From assembly GCA_012520525.1 (NCBI GenBank), contig JAAYOA010000103.1, forward strand, positions 1 to 61,634: a stretch of 61,634 nt of DNA. The letters are read 5' to 3'. This DNA comes from Clostridiaceae bacterium. GTDB lineage: Bacteria > Bacillota > Clostridia > Saccharofermentanales > Fastidiosipilaceae. Below are positions 54,205 to 61,634 of the stretch, piece by piece. The position numbers were made by a program, and so were the translations under genes. Below the pieces are notes generated by a model that saw only the letters and a list, made by a program, of their open reading frames with translations, ran no database searches and was not told the origin of the DNA. Every line of letters starts with the position of its first letter. Positions within the stretch are counted from its first letter, which is position 1.

Positions 54205-55422
54205 TTAGAGATTTCCCATGGCTGTTTCCGGCTGGTCCGGACCCATACCTCTTTCTTTAAACACAGCCGCAAGATCACGCAGCGCATCTTCTAAGACCGC
54301 CCGCGGCGCGGCAATATTTAGGCGCATAAATCCCTCGCCACAGTGGCCGAACCAGACGCCGGCGTCCATAGCGATCTTCGCCTGATGAAAAATAAGCGTC
54401 TGCAAGTCTAAATCCTTCAGACCGTAGTCCCTGAAGTCGAGCCACATCAAATACGTCGCCTCGTGTTTAAAGAACCGCACCCGAGACAAGTATTCTCGAC
54501 AGAAGCCACGCACAAAAGCGGCATTGTCAGCCAGATAGTCCAGCAATTCCTCCAGCCAATCCTCACTCTCGTTGTAGGCGGCTGTCACCGCTTCAATGGC
54601 GAAGGCATTAGGCATACCGAGACCATTTTTTTGAATCTGTCGAGCAAAGCGCCGCCGCAATTCAGCGTCCTCTATAACAATGAATGACATCTGCAAACCG
54701 GCCAAATTAAATGTCTTACTGGGAGCCATGCACGTCACTAAGTGTCTGTGATAAGCCCGATCCAACTCTGCCACTACCTGATGCCTTGAACCATGTAAAA
54801 CCAAATCACAATGGATTTCATCAGCTACGACTATGACATTATTTTCTTTACAAATTTCCATCATGCGGGCCAGTTCTTCCCGTGTCCACAACCGACCAAT
54901 CGGATTATGAGGTGAACAGAGGATAAACATCCGGGTATCGGGGCGACGGGCCTTCTCAGCGAAATCGGCAAAGTCAATTTCATAAGCTCCGTTTTTAATG
55001 ACCAAGTCGTTGGACAGAACATGACAGCCATTGTTGCGAATAGCATTAGCAAAAGGATAATATACGGGTTCTTGAATCATCACCTGATCCCCTGGCTCAC
55101 AGAAAGCATTGACCGCCAAATTTAGTGCCGTCACTACCCCCGGGGTATGTTGAATCCACTCCGCCCGTACTTTCCAATTAAAGCGGCGTTTAACCCAATC
55201 AATAAATGCGTGGACATGGGAATCACCGTGGGAATACCCGTAGATCCCGTGTTTTGCTTTCTCCATGACGGCCGTTTGAATGGCAGGCGCCACGGCAAAG
55301 TCCATATCGGCAATCCAAAACGGTTTAAGGTCCGAGCGACCGTAAAGTTGTCTCAGGCTCAACCCGGACCACTTGACACTGTTTGATGAACGTCGGTCAA
55401 TGATCGAATCAAAGTCATACAT
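54205..55422 (-). CDS. PatB/MalY-family PLP-dependent C-S lyase (cystathionine beta-lyase-like)
   Basis: 405 residues. Family hallmarks: the N-terminal SNSVKWSG (S-x-KW), PFWIADMDFAVAP, GIYGYSH, CSPHNPIGRLWTREEL, VVADEIHCDLVL and PLP Lys in APSKTFNLAGLQ (about 235). Fold type I aminotransferase-like enzyme that cleaves the C-S bond of cystathionine or cysteine conjugates; MalY also represses maltose genes in E. coli. It may complete methionine synthesis with MetA. It stands alone with its own terminator. Confidence 0.92.
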   Translation of the reverse strand: MYDFDSIIDRRSSNSVKWSGLSLRQLYGRSDLKPFWIADMDFAVAPAIQTAVMEKAKHGIYGYSHGDSHVHAFIDWVKRRFNWKVRAEWIQHTPGVVTALNLAVNAFCEPGDQVMIQEPVYYPFANAIRNNGCHVLSNDLVIKNGAYEIDFADFAEKARRPDTRMFILCSPHNPIGRLWTREELARMMEICKENNVIVVADEIHCDLVLHGSRHQVVAELDRAYHRHLVTCMAPSKTFNLAGLQMSFIVIEDAELRRRFARQIQKNGLGMPNAFAIEAVTAAYNESEDWLEELLDYLADNAAFVRGFCREYLSRVRFFKHEATYLMWLDFRDYGLKDLDLQTLIFHQAKIAMDAGVWFGHCGEGFMRLNIAAPRAVLEDALRDLAAVFKERGMGPDQPETAMGNL

Positions 55423-55546
55423 GATCTTGTCCCCCTTTTTTGTCAGTATACATTTTTTTACCGCAACTCTAAAGCTGTTTTACCCCTCCAGTTAACTACC
55501 CTTATATATTCATCTGGTTTAAGTACAAATTTTAAACGTTATAGAT

Positions 55547-55581
55547 AAAAAGTTAGCCCCTGCATCATCGATACAGGAGCT
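55547..55581 (-). terminator. Terminator after the small lipoprotein gene
   Basis: Minus strand: AGCTCCTG / CAGGGGCT (8 bp with one G-U wobble), 11-base loop, then AACTTTTTA. It lies 131 bases beyond the stop. The rest of 55423-55712 is spacer. Confidence 0.7.
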
Positions 55582-55712
55582 TTTAATTAACGCTGAATTT
55601 ACAAATCAGAACTTGCTGTAATTTCTTCTCGTTCCTAATCATATTAGGGTGTTTTCCGTTCTCAAATCCAGTAACCTGTCACCTAAAGTTCAAACCGGAT
55701 TACCAACACTGA

Positions 55713-56045
55713 TCATTTATCCAGTGTCTCTATGGCTTCTTCAATTTTATCAAGTTCTTCTTCCAAATGTTGCAACACGCTCTCATAGGCTGATTCAAGT
55801 TCACTGGAATCAGGCAAGTCCACCTCACTGTCCTCTCGCTCTGATTTAGACGAAATTTCCTCTGTGGATTTTTCTGTCTCCTCCGACAATTCTGAAAGCG
55901 CCGATGCCGCTTTTGTCGCCACACTTTCTATCTCGTCTACCATTTCATCTATTTCACGATCGGTGATCGTCTTTCTTATTTCACAACCCGTAAAAAGACC
56001 GGCGATCAACAACGCCGCCAAAGCAATTGTCAATATACGTTTCAT
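55713..56045 (-). CDS. Small lipoprotein with coiled-coil body
   Basis: 110 residues. Signal peptide MKRILTIALAALLIAGLFTGC with lipobox FTGC (Cys about 21). The rest is acidic and helical, rich in Glu, Ser and Asp, with heptad-like Ile/Leu spacing at the start and end (IDEMVDEIESVATKAASAL; YESVLQHLEEELDKIEEAI). No known family was recognised. It is monocistronic with its own terminator, so it may be expressed independently. Surface-anchored function is inferred; nothing in the neighbours suggests more. Confidence 0.75.
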   Translation of the reverse strand: MKRILTIALAALLIAGLFTGCEIRKTITDREIDEMVDEIESVATKAASALSELSEETEKSTEEISSKSEREDSEVDLPDSSELESAYESVLQHLEEELDKIEEAIETLDK

Positions 56046-56794
56046 TTTCGTCCTCTTTTGTTTATTAACATTGGTTTCGCCAGGAAAATTTAAGAATTAG
56101 TTCTGTTTAGTTGGCTATAGAATAGCACTATAGTTTTTCTCTGTCGATTAAATTTTTATTATTTTTTTACACATTTTCAATAAGAAATCCACTCTGAAAA
56201 AGATCATTTTTCCATAAAAAATAGATTGAAAACAATCACTCGACTCGCTTTCTCACTTGCTCTCTAAAAGGGCTAACGTTCCAATTGGATCAGAATTACC
56301 TATTTAAACAAGCGAAAGGACGCAGTCAAAAACCGCGCCCTTTCACTACAGAGGATTTTAGATCGCCGGGTACGATCATTTTGTTACAATTTTATTGCTA
56401 AGGAGGTAATCAATAGCAAAACGTTACAGGATTTAAAATTAAATGCGTCAAAGGATGTGTTAAATAATTAGTATATAGGACTGAAGGTGTAAGTTTAATG
56501 CTGTAATTAAAGTCTACTCTACCCGCCGTCAAATATCATTGTGTCCTCCGACTAAATAAACCCTGCTTCATTGTGATGCTGAAATGAATATATTTTTGTA
56601 CATTATCTATTAAACTTCTTGTATTTTTCTTATTTTACTTGTGCTAACAGTACAGGTTCTATAGAAATTATTAGTCATATAGTTCGGTGATAAACCCCGC
56701 TGATTCCCATATACTTAGTAATTAAGAGGTCAAAATTTTATTTTTATTTGTTAGTCAGTAAATTAATCAGCAACTTAATTAGATTGGTCATGCT
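56046..56794. other. Long intergenic region with hairpin and isolated Shine-Dalgarno-like sequence
   Basis: No gene seen. Read on the minus strand GAAAGGGCGC / GCGTCCTTTC (56335-56344 / 56314-56323) makes a 10-bp stem with one wobble and an 11-base loop. AAGGAGGTAATC occurs at 56401-56412 between TTGCTA and TAGCAA, but no start codon with an open frame follows. The rest is AT-rich and should contain the promoter of the metallo-hydrolase gene. Confidence 0.5.
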
Positions 56795-57472
56795 ATGCAA
56801 GAATATAAAACATATTTCGATCATATTCACATGATTTTTGAAGCGGAACATCAGGCCAACACCTACCTGCTGGATGCCGGTGTTCAGCAAATTTTAATCG
56901 ATGCAGGAGCTCCCGAGGCAAGACTGGAGGGACTCAACCGAAATAGACTGCAGAGTATTTATTTGACCCACGGTCACTACGACCACATTACTCATCTGAA
57001 AGAGTGGAAAGAGACCCGCGGTCTCAAAGCTTATATCCACAGCGACGACCAAATTATGTTGACCAATCCAATGCTCAACATGAGCGTCATGAACGGCTGT
57101 CCCATGCGCGGTCTGCCTGCAGATGGGTTCATTAAAGACGGAGAGATCATCAATTTATCTCCCGTCTGGCAGCTTCAAGTTGTCGCCACGCCGGGTCATA
57201 CTAAAGGCAGCTGTTGCTTTTTATTGTGGAAAAAACTGACCAACAATAGCCCCGAACCTGTCGCCCTATTTACTGGAGACACCCTCCTCGGCGGCAAGTT
57301 GGGTCGCACCGATTTCCCCGGCGGTGTTCCCCCTCTAATGAGCGGCACAGTAGAGAGGCTAAAGGCCTTAATGTACGCCCTACCTGAATCAGTTGCCATG
57401 TTTTTTGGACATGGTCGACCTTCAACTGTAGGTATTGAAAGAAAATTTAATCCATTTTTACGCAAAGATTAA
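56795..57472 (+). CDS. Metallo-beta-lactamase-fold hydrolase, glyoxalase II-like
   Basis: 225 residues. Zinc motifs: THGHYDHI (about 58-65), VATPGHTKGSC with His at about 132, FTGDTLL (Asp about 153) and a terminal GHG (about 210). The stretch DAGAPEARLEGL and TKGSCCFLL fit the hydroxyacylglutathione hydrolase-like branch, which in Clostridia often hydrolyses other thioesters. No strong ribosome-binding site is seen before the ATG and another ATG lies 9 bases upstream out of use. It precedes lipA by 61 bases on the same strand and may share its transcript. Confidence 0.88.
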   Translation: MQEYKTYFDHIHMIFEAEHQANTYLLDAGVQQILIDAGAPEARLEGLNRNRLQSIYLTHGHYDHITHLKEWKETRGLKAYIHSDDQIMLTNPMLNMSVMNGCPMRGLPADGFIKDGEIINLSPVWQLQVVATPGHTKGSCCFLLWKKLTNNSPEPVALFTGDTLLGGKLGRTDFPGGVPPLMSGTVERLKALMYALPESVAMFFGHGRPSTVGIERKFNPFLRKD

Positions 57473-57496
57473 CATTATTATGTTAAATCATTAGAA

Positions 57497-57518
57497 ACCT
57501 TGTCTTTCACGACAAGGT
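57497..57518 (+). promoter_or_regulatory. Hairpin upstream of lipA
   Basis: Perfect 8-bp stem ACCTTGTC / GACAAGGT with a 6-base loop (TTTCAC), ending 5 bases before GAGAGGTG. No T run follows, so termination is unlikely; it may stabilise the lipA mRNA end or help expose the ribosome-binding site. Confidence 0.4.
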
Positions 57519-57533
57519 GTTAGAGAGGTGAAT

Positions 57534-58430
57534 ATGGCATCACAGCAAACGAGAAAATCATCCTTTATGCCTAAGCCCAAGTGGCTTAAAGCACCGCTCA
57601 TGAGCCCTGACTTAGGATTAAAAGTAAAAAACTTATTGAAACAACAGGAGCTACACTCCGTCTGCCAAGAAGCGGCCTGTCCAAACTGTGGCGAATGTTT
57701 TAATAAAGGAACAGCAACATTCTTAATTATGGGACAGCAGTGTACACGCAACTGCCGCTTCTGCAATATTACCAACGGACGACCTGGACCCCTTGATCCA
57801 GACGAACCCTTACACCTACTCCAATCTGTTTCCATAATGAATTTAAACCACGTCGTCATAACTTCCGTGACGCGGGACGACTTGCCAGACGGGGGAGCGG
57901 CTCACTTCGCCCGCTGCATCCGTCTTTTAAAAGAAGAACTTGATCCCGCCCCTACCGTCGAGGTTCTCATCCCTGACCTGCAGGGAGATGAGTCTGCATT
58001 GCAAGTCGTGCTAGACGCAAACCCCGAGATCCTCAACCACAACATAGAGACAGTTCCTCGCCTGTATGACAGCGTGCGCCCCCAAGCCATCTACCAGCGC
58101 TCTTTGGATGTTTTAAAAAATGCCAAGGCTATGCGCCCTGATATTCTTACAAAATCCGGAATTATGTTAGGTTTAGGAGAAACAGCCGAGGACGTCCTCG
58201 CAGTTTTACAAGATCTCCGCGATCACGATTGCGACCTGCTCACCATCGGTCAATATCTGGCGCCTACTAAAGACCACCACCCCGTCGTCGAATATGTCAA
58301 ACCCGAACAATTTGACCGCTACAAAGAAGCGGCTCTGGCTATGGAATTTAAAGGCGTTGCCTCCGGCCCCTTGGTTCGCAGCTCTTATCGCGCTGACAAG
58401 TTATACCAACAAGCAAAGGAAGAACAATGA
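57534..58430 (+). CDS. lipA: Lipoyl synthase
   Basis: 298 residues from the ATG at 57534 (MASQQT), GAGAGGTG upstream; a GTG two codons earlier is less well placed. Radical SAM enzyme with the auxiliary cluster C-x4-C-x5-C ([12 protein letters not shown]) and CTRNCRFC for [16 protein letters not shown] follows, and the C-terminal RSSYRADK supplies the serine ligand. It inserts two sulfur atoms into octanoyl groups on lipoate-dependent proteins. It overlaps lplA by 4 bases (ATGA). Confidence 0.97.
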   Translation: MASQQTRKSSFMPKPKWLKAPLMSPDLGLKVKNLLKQQELHSVCQEAACPNCGECFNKGTATFLIMGQQCTRNCRFCNITNGRPGPLDPDEPLHLLQSVSIMNLNHVVITSVTRDDLPDGGAAHFARCIRLLKEELDPAPTVEVLIPDLQGDESALQVVLDANPEILNHNIETVPRLYDSVRPQAIYQRSLDVLKNAKAMRPDILTKSGIMLGLGETAEDVLAVLQDLRDHDCDLLTIGQYLAPTKDHHPVVEYVKPEQFDRYKEAALAMEFKGVASGPLVRSSYRADKLYQQAKEEQ

Positions 58431-59491
58431 CTAAATTTTATTACATAATGATGCCTGATCTCATTGATGCGTCCACCGCGTTTGCCCTTGAAGATTATCT
58501 TCTGACATTGCCTATATTTGACAACAGCCGTTGTTTCCTTGCCTGGCGAACACCTCCGACGGTGATGATCGGACGTTATCAGAATCCCTGGGGAGAAGTA
58601 CATTTTGATCAATTAGAGAAAAACAACATCCAGCTCATCCGCCGTCAGACCGGCGGAGGCGCGATTTTTACCGATCCTGGCAGCATCCAATTCAGCTTTA
58701 TTTCCAGCCGCCAACATCGCAATTCGGGAGAAAAGCAAAAACAGATTGACTTTAAGCGCTTCTTGACTCCGGTTGAGTCTGCCCTGCGGGAACTCGGCTA
58801 TCCTGTGGAAATGGATCAGCGCAACGACCTCTTAATCGAAGGCGCAAAATTCTGTGGCAATGCTCAGCACTTCTACGGCAATAAAGTGCTACATCACGGC
58901 TCCCTGCTCTACAACAGCGACTTGGATCTGATGTTCAACGTCCTCCAACCGCCGGCATATAAGTTGGAAAGTAAGGGCATCCAGTCCGCCCGTCAGAGGG
59001 TTATGAATTTAGCCGATTACACGAAAGTTCGACCCGTCAATAATAGTCTATTTTTCAACAAGTTTGCTGTCGCGGCAATAAACAAAGCCACTCTAGACGG
59101 TAATATTTTAGAGGCCTTCCACCTTTCCGAGGCTGACAAAAAAATCATCCGCGACATTCGCCACCAGAAGTATCTGTCTAAAAACTGGAACTTCAGTAAC
59201 TCACCCGCTTGTACCATTAAGAATGAAATCAAGCGCGACGCTGGTCGAGTCACCAGTTTTATTGCTATCGAGGAGGGCAAGATCCAAACCATCAATTTGG
59301 AAGGGGACTTCTTCTGTCAAGACAACGAGCAATTGGCGAGGATATTAGATCAATATGTGGGCAAGATCTACGATCCCTCCACAATGCACCGCCTAACTGA
59401 AGAATTGAACCAGCACAAGCTCATCTTTGGCTTCGATCAAGACGATCTCTATACCCTGTTTTTTCCAAAAGAAACCTCCGCAGTCGAGTGA
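58427..59491 (+). CDS. lplA: Lipoate--protein ligase (LplA)
   Basis: 354 residues. Ligand-binding motif [14 protein letters not shown] (about 71-84), [21 protein letters not shown] with the catalytic Lys region, and the C-terminal accessory domain from about 245 to the end with [11 protein letters not shown]. It activates free lipoate or octanoate with ATP and attaches it to acceptor lysines. The start overlaps the lipA stop (ATGA). No lipB or lipM octanoyltransferase is visible, so this ligase could feed lipA with octanoylated proteins. Confidence 0.94.
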   Translation: MTKFYYIMMPDLIDASTAFALEDYLLTLPIFDNSRCFLAWRTPPTVMIGRYQNPWGEVHFDQLEKNNIQLIRRQTGGGAIFTDPGSIQFSFISSRQHRNSGEKQKQIDFKRFLTPVESALRELGYPVEMDQRNDLLIEGAKFCGNAQHFYGNKVLHHGSLLYNSDLDLMFNVLQPPAYKLESKGIQSARQRVMNLADYTKVRPVNNSLFFNKFAVAAINKATLDGNILEAFHLSEADKKIIRDIRHQKYLSKNWNFSNSPACTIKNEIKRDAGRVTSFIAIEEGKIQTINLEGDFFCQDNEQLARILDQYVGKIYDPSTMHRLTEELNQHKLIFGFDQDDLYTLFFPKETSAVE

Positions 59492-59522
59492 CGACTTTCC
59501 ACTCAGCTGCGAATTTCAACAA

Positions 59523-59579
59523 AAATCCCTGTGCAGAGCATATATGGATTCTCCCACATAAATGCCCCCACAGGGATTT
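59523..59579. terminator. Hairpin between the convergent lplA and PucR-type genes
   Basis: An 11-bp perfect stem AAATCCCTGTG / CACAGGGATTT (59523-59533 / 59569-59579) with A and T runs outside both arms and a 35-base loop. It can end transcripts from both sides. Confidence 0.7.
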
Positions 59580-59618
59580 ATTTATATATGATATTTAAAT
59601 TAAACAATGTATAAGTAA

Positions 59619-60908
59619 TTATTTATAAACAGGTCTTGGTTTCTCCTCACTCGTGCGGTGCATCAGCGACTCAAAGAAGAAGACAATTTTCATCGACAGC
59701 AGTATCCTCTGACAGAGCGAGTCATTGTTGAGATTGATGTCGAGGATTTGCTCTACCTTGTTGATGCGGAAGCTAACGGTGTTGCGATGAATAAACAACG
59801 TCTTTGCCGTCTGCTGCAAACTGCGATTATATAAGAGGTAGTAATAGAACGTCTTCGATAATTGGGCGTCGTTTTCCCTATCATAGTCAGATAACTTAAC
59901 AATCAGAGGATCACTAAATTGCATCATGCCTTCAGCGGGATCAATGTGCAATAACAATTTGTAGAACTTGACGTTGGCATAGTAGAAAATCTTTGTCGAC
60001 GTATAGATATCCAGACCCAGTTCAAGGGCATCAATCGCCTCTTTATATCCTACCGGGCATTCCGCTGGTGTATTCATCGGCTGACTAATGCCAATGGGAA
60101 TTTGGTTTTTCTTATTAAAATTCTGATACTTCGCGTCAATTGCATCGACCAAGGATTCGATGTGAGCGATTGGTACGAAAGCCAAAAAATAATCCTGATA
60201 CCATAAATAATTGTATTCCGAAAAATAGCCCTCGATGAACTTGGGAATCAGATCAAGAATAGCATTGGCATCGCCGATATTTTTGATATCAATGGCTACA
60301 ATATGAAACTCTTTAGGCATCTGGAAGCCCAGCGCCTGGGTTGAAGTCGTCAGCTCATTGTGACTGCCGTAGTCGCCTCGAATCATGCCGCTCAGGATCT
60401 TCTCTTTAAGGGGCAGCTGACTAACTGTAGTTTGAACCGAATCATTCCAGCGCAGTCCAAACATGCGAGCCACCGCCGCCACGGCTTCTTCGGACAGACT
60501 GTCCTCGGGGGTCTGACAGCACACCATCACTACATAGCCGACATGTTCGTTATCTTGATAAATTTTTCCTAAAACTTTGTTGTAAACAGAGTACGGGCAG
60601 TTGACTTGAAAACTGTCTCGATGGTCGAGGCTTTTTACGACATCAGGCAAGTGGGTGAACTGAACGATAAATTCCGGTGTACAGAACTTCTGCTTACAAT
60701 TCAAATGCCAATATTCATCAGTGATTTTGTCAATATCTGAATAGGAAATGACGTAAAAAGACAGGTCAATTACTATGATGGGATTTTGTAAGAGATCAGA
60801 ACAATTTTGTACGAGCTCGTCAAACGTCCGATCACCTTCCGTCATCAGTCGAAAAAGCTTGGACTGTAGCTCAATTAGCCGAATTGAGTCTTTATCTTTC
60901 AAAAGCAT
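59619..60908 (-). CDS. PucR-family helix-turn-helix regulator
   Basis: 429 residues from the ATG at 60908 (MLLKDKDS), which has AAAGGAG close upstream (spacing 3, short); an in-frame TTG two codons later is better spaced. The N-terminal part up to about 250 includes a GAF-like sensing region (NPIIVIDLSFYVISYSD). The C-terminal HTH is LQQTAKTLFIHRNTVSFRINKVEQIL (about 365-390). It is the second PucR-like regulator in the window. It lies downstream of, and on the same strand as, the iron-type alcohol dehydrogenase at the right edge, whose own terminator separates them. Confidence 0.85.
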   Translation of the reverse strand: MLLKDKDSIRLIELQSKLFRLMTEGDRTFDELVQNCSDLLQNPIIVIDLSFYVISYSDIDKITDEYWHLNCKQKFCTPEFIVQFTHLPDVVKSLDHRDSFQVNCPYSVYNKVLGKIYQDNEHVGYVVMVCCQTPEDSLSEEAVAAVARMFGLRWNDSVQTTVSQLPLKEKILSGMIRGDYGSHNELTTSTQALGFQMPKEFHIVAIDIKNIGDANAILDLIPKFIEGYFSEYNYLWYQDYFLAFVPIAHIESLVDAIDAKYQNFNKKNQIPIGISQPMNTPAECPVGYKEAIDALELGLDIYTSTKIFYYANVKFYKLLLHIDPAEGMMQFSDPLIVKLSDYDRENDAQLSKTFYYYLLYNRSLQQTAKTLFIHRNTVSFRINKVEQILDINLNNDSLCQRILLSMKIVFFFESLMHRTSEEKPRPVYK

Positions 60909-61396
60909 GATCTCCTTTGTGTAATGAATATAATTTTTGCAATAATTTAGAAAATATGAAAGCACTCATTACAATCTTTAGCATACCATAATAATTTATA
61001 TTATATACAATTCAACGCCATTTCCCATCTATTTATCAATTATTTTAAGTTAATTTTGTAAAAAACTTGTAATCACTATTATTTCCTAATTGTGTCGAAA
61101 AAATAAGGCTTATTTTGAAAAGAGTCCAGTTAGGCAACCACTCTATTCCTGATTCTAAATACCACCGATCGTCAAAATAGGTTGACCTTGGCAAGGCAAA
61201 ATGTAGATGTTCGCGCTAAACTCAAAGGATCTCTTTAAAATAAAATGCTATAAACCACAAGGGATCCGCTCCAGAAATGATCAGATCCCTTTGGTCGCAC
61301 TTTAGACCATTCCGTTCAACAAAACGATCTATGCGCTGTGAGTATATAACAATGGAATGTGTTGAAGTTTACAGTTAGTCACCCGCGTGAAACAGC
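60909..61396. other. Intergenic region between the PucR-type gene and the partial dehydrogenase
   Basis: No gene seen. On the minus strand AAGGGATC / GATCCCTT (61259-61266 / 61284-61291, 17-base loop) forms an 8-bp stem followed downstream by a T-rich stretch; it is a likely terminator for the dehydrogenase gene. The PucR-type promoter must lie in the AT-rich left part; no clear consensus pair was identified. Confidence 0.55.
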
Positions 61397-61634
61397 TCAA
61401 TAAATAGAACTCATCAGCTCTTTCATTTTTTCTAATTCGATTTTGCGGGGGTTGGTGCGAAGGTTGACGTCGTTTAGAGCATTGTTAGAAATGGTTTCCA
61501 AATTCTGTTCAAACTCTTCTTTGCCAATGCCGTATTCGCTGAGGGTTGCCGGGATGCCCAGTTCTTTGTTTAGACCTTCTATGTGGACTGCGAAACCTTC
61601 GACGAGTTCGGCGTCGGTATCGCCAGGGATATCC
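61397..61634 (-). CDS. Iron-containing alcohol dehydrogenase, C-terminal end (cut by window edge)
   Basis: The reading frame from the right edge ends at a TGA at 61397-61399 and encodes 78 residues: DIPGDTDAELVEGFAVHIE, then LGIPATLSEYGIGKEEFEQNL and TNPRKIELEKMKELMSSIY at the end. The TNPR ending and the short helical segments are characteristic of the C-terminal helical domain of type III iron-dependent ADH proteins. The catalytic and NAD-binding parts are outside the window, so the substrate cannot be assigned. Confidence 0.85.
   Translation of the reverse strand, partial: DIPGDTDAELVEGFAVHIEGLNKELGIPATLSEYGIGKEEFEQNLETISNNALNDVNLRTNPRKIELEKMKELMSSIY

Noticed and set aside
56401-56450. 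Small gene after AAGGAGGTAATC
   Set aside because: The only nearby ATG frame is six codons long and poorly spaced.

Overview
The window is a 61.6-kb stretch of a low-to-mid GC, anaerobic, Gram-positive-type genome, most likely a member of Bacillota class Clostridia. Supporting features are strong AAGGAGG ribosome-binding sites, lipoproteins and wall enzymes typical of a monoderm, an FprA flavodiiron oxygen/NO reductase, an EFR1 flavodoxin-ferredoxin, a 4-hydroxybutyrate dehydrogenase-like alcohol dehydrogenase, AT-rich spacers and many simple stem-loop terminators. No tRNA, rRNA, CRISPR array, transposase or phage gene was seen. Most of the content is chromosomal housekeeping, and the unusual material lies in particular genes and intergenic elements.

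Layout. 1-1745: a minus-strand PadR - HAAS membrane protein - DUF4097 module with a consensus promoter overlapped by an inverted repeat. 1971-6794: an AraC-family regulator followed by two half-ABC exporters; regulator and transporter genes carry the same palindrome, GGTTAG-N6-CTAACC, just upstream of their putative -10 boxes. 7052-11745: a Gfo/Idh/MocA oxidoreductase, the FprA + DUF2249 pair and SfsA. 11893-15275 (minus): RsmC-like methyltransferase, Mrp-like ATPase, thioredoxin-fold lipoprotein, an IspF carrying an insertion built from 18-bp repeats, and QueT. 15562-18750: EFR1 ferredoxin, sirtuin and a CPBP-family membrane protein with degenerate motifs, followed by a possible three-way-junction RNA.

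18962-30818 (minus) is a cell-envelope and stress block: TrhP, a PdaA-like deacetylase with LysM, Hsp33, a methyltransferase, an S41 protease, a coiled-coil M23 hydrolase, FtsX, FtsE and a PucR-type regulator. 31366-36553 (plus) is an arginine operon argC-argB-argD-argF plus a GNAT acetyltransferase, with an ARG-box-like site upstream. 36766-43596 holds alanine racemase, NAD(P)HX repair enzyme, Maf, thioredoxin, MetA (with the glutamate expected for acetyl-CoA use) and a 4-hydroxybutyrate dehydrogenase-like enzyme. 43916-48249 holds an orphan sugar-binding lipoprotein, a uridine kinase-like protein with a structured leader, and enolase.

48455-53197 encodes a 1580-residue secreted protein of about 18 InlB-type B-repeats and two fibronectin-like domains, without a visible wall anchor. 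Upstream of it is a 1-kb AT-rich spacer containing an array of eight degenerate 21-bp units. 54205-61634 contains a PatB/MalY C-S lyase, a small lipoprotein, a metallo-hydrolase, the lipA-lplA lipoylation pair, a second PucR-type regulator and the C-terminal end of another iron-type alcohol dehydrogenase.

The strongest candidates for something undescribed are the hexapeptide-repeat insertion in IspF, the shared AraC/ABC palindrome, the FprA-DUF2249 pair, the argB start where a hairpin separates the Shine-Dalgarno from the ATG, the 102-nt RNA fold after the CPBP gene, and the 21-bp AT-rich array near the giant repeat protein. Family calls were made by reading motifs from memory; no database search or folding program was run.
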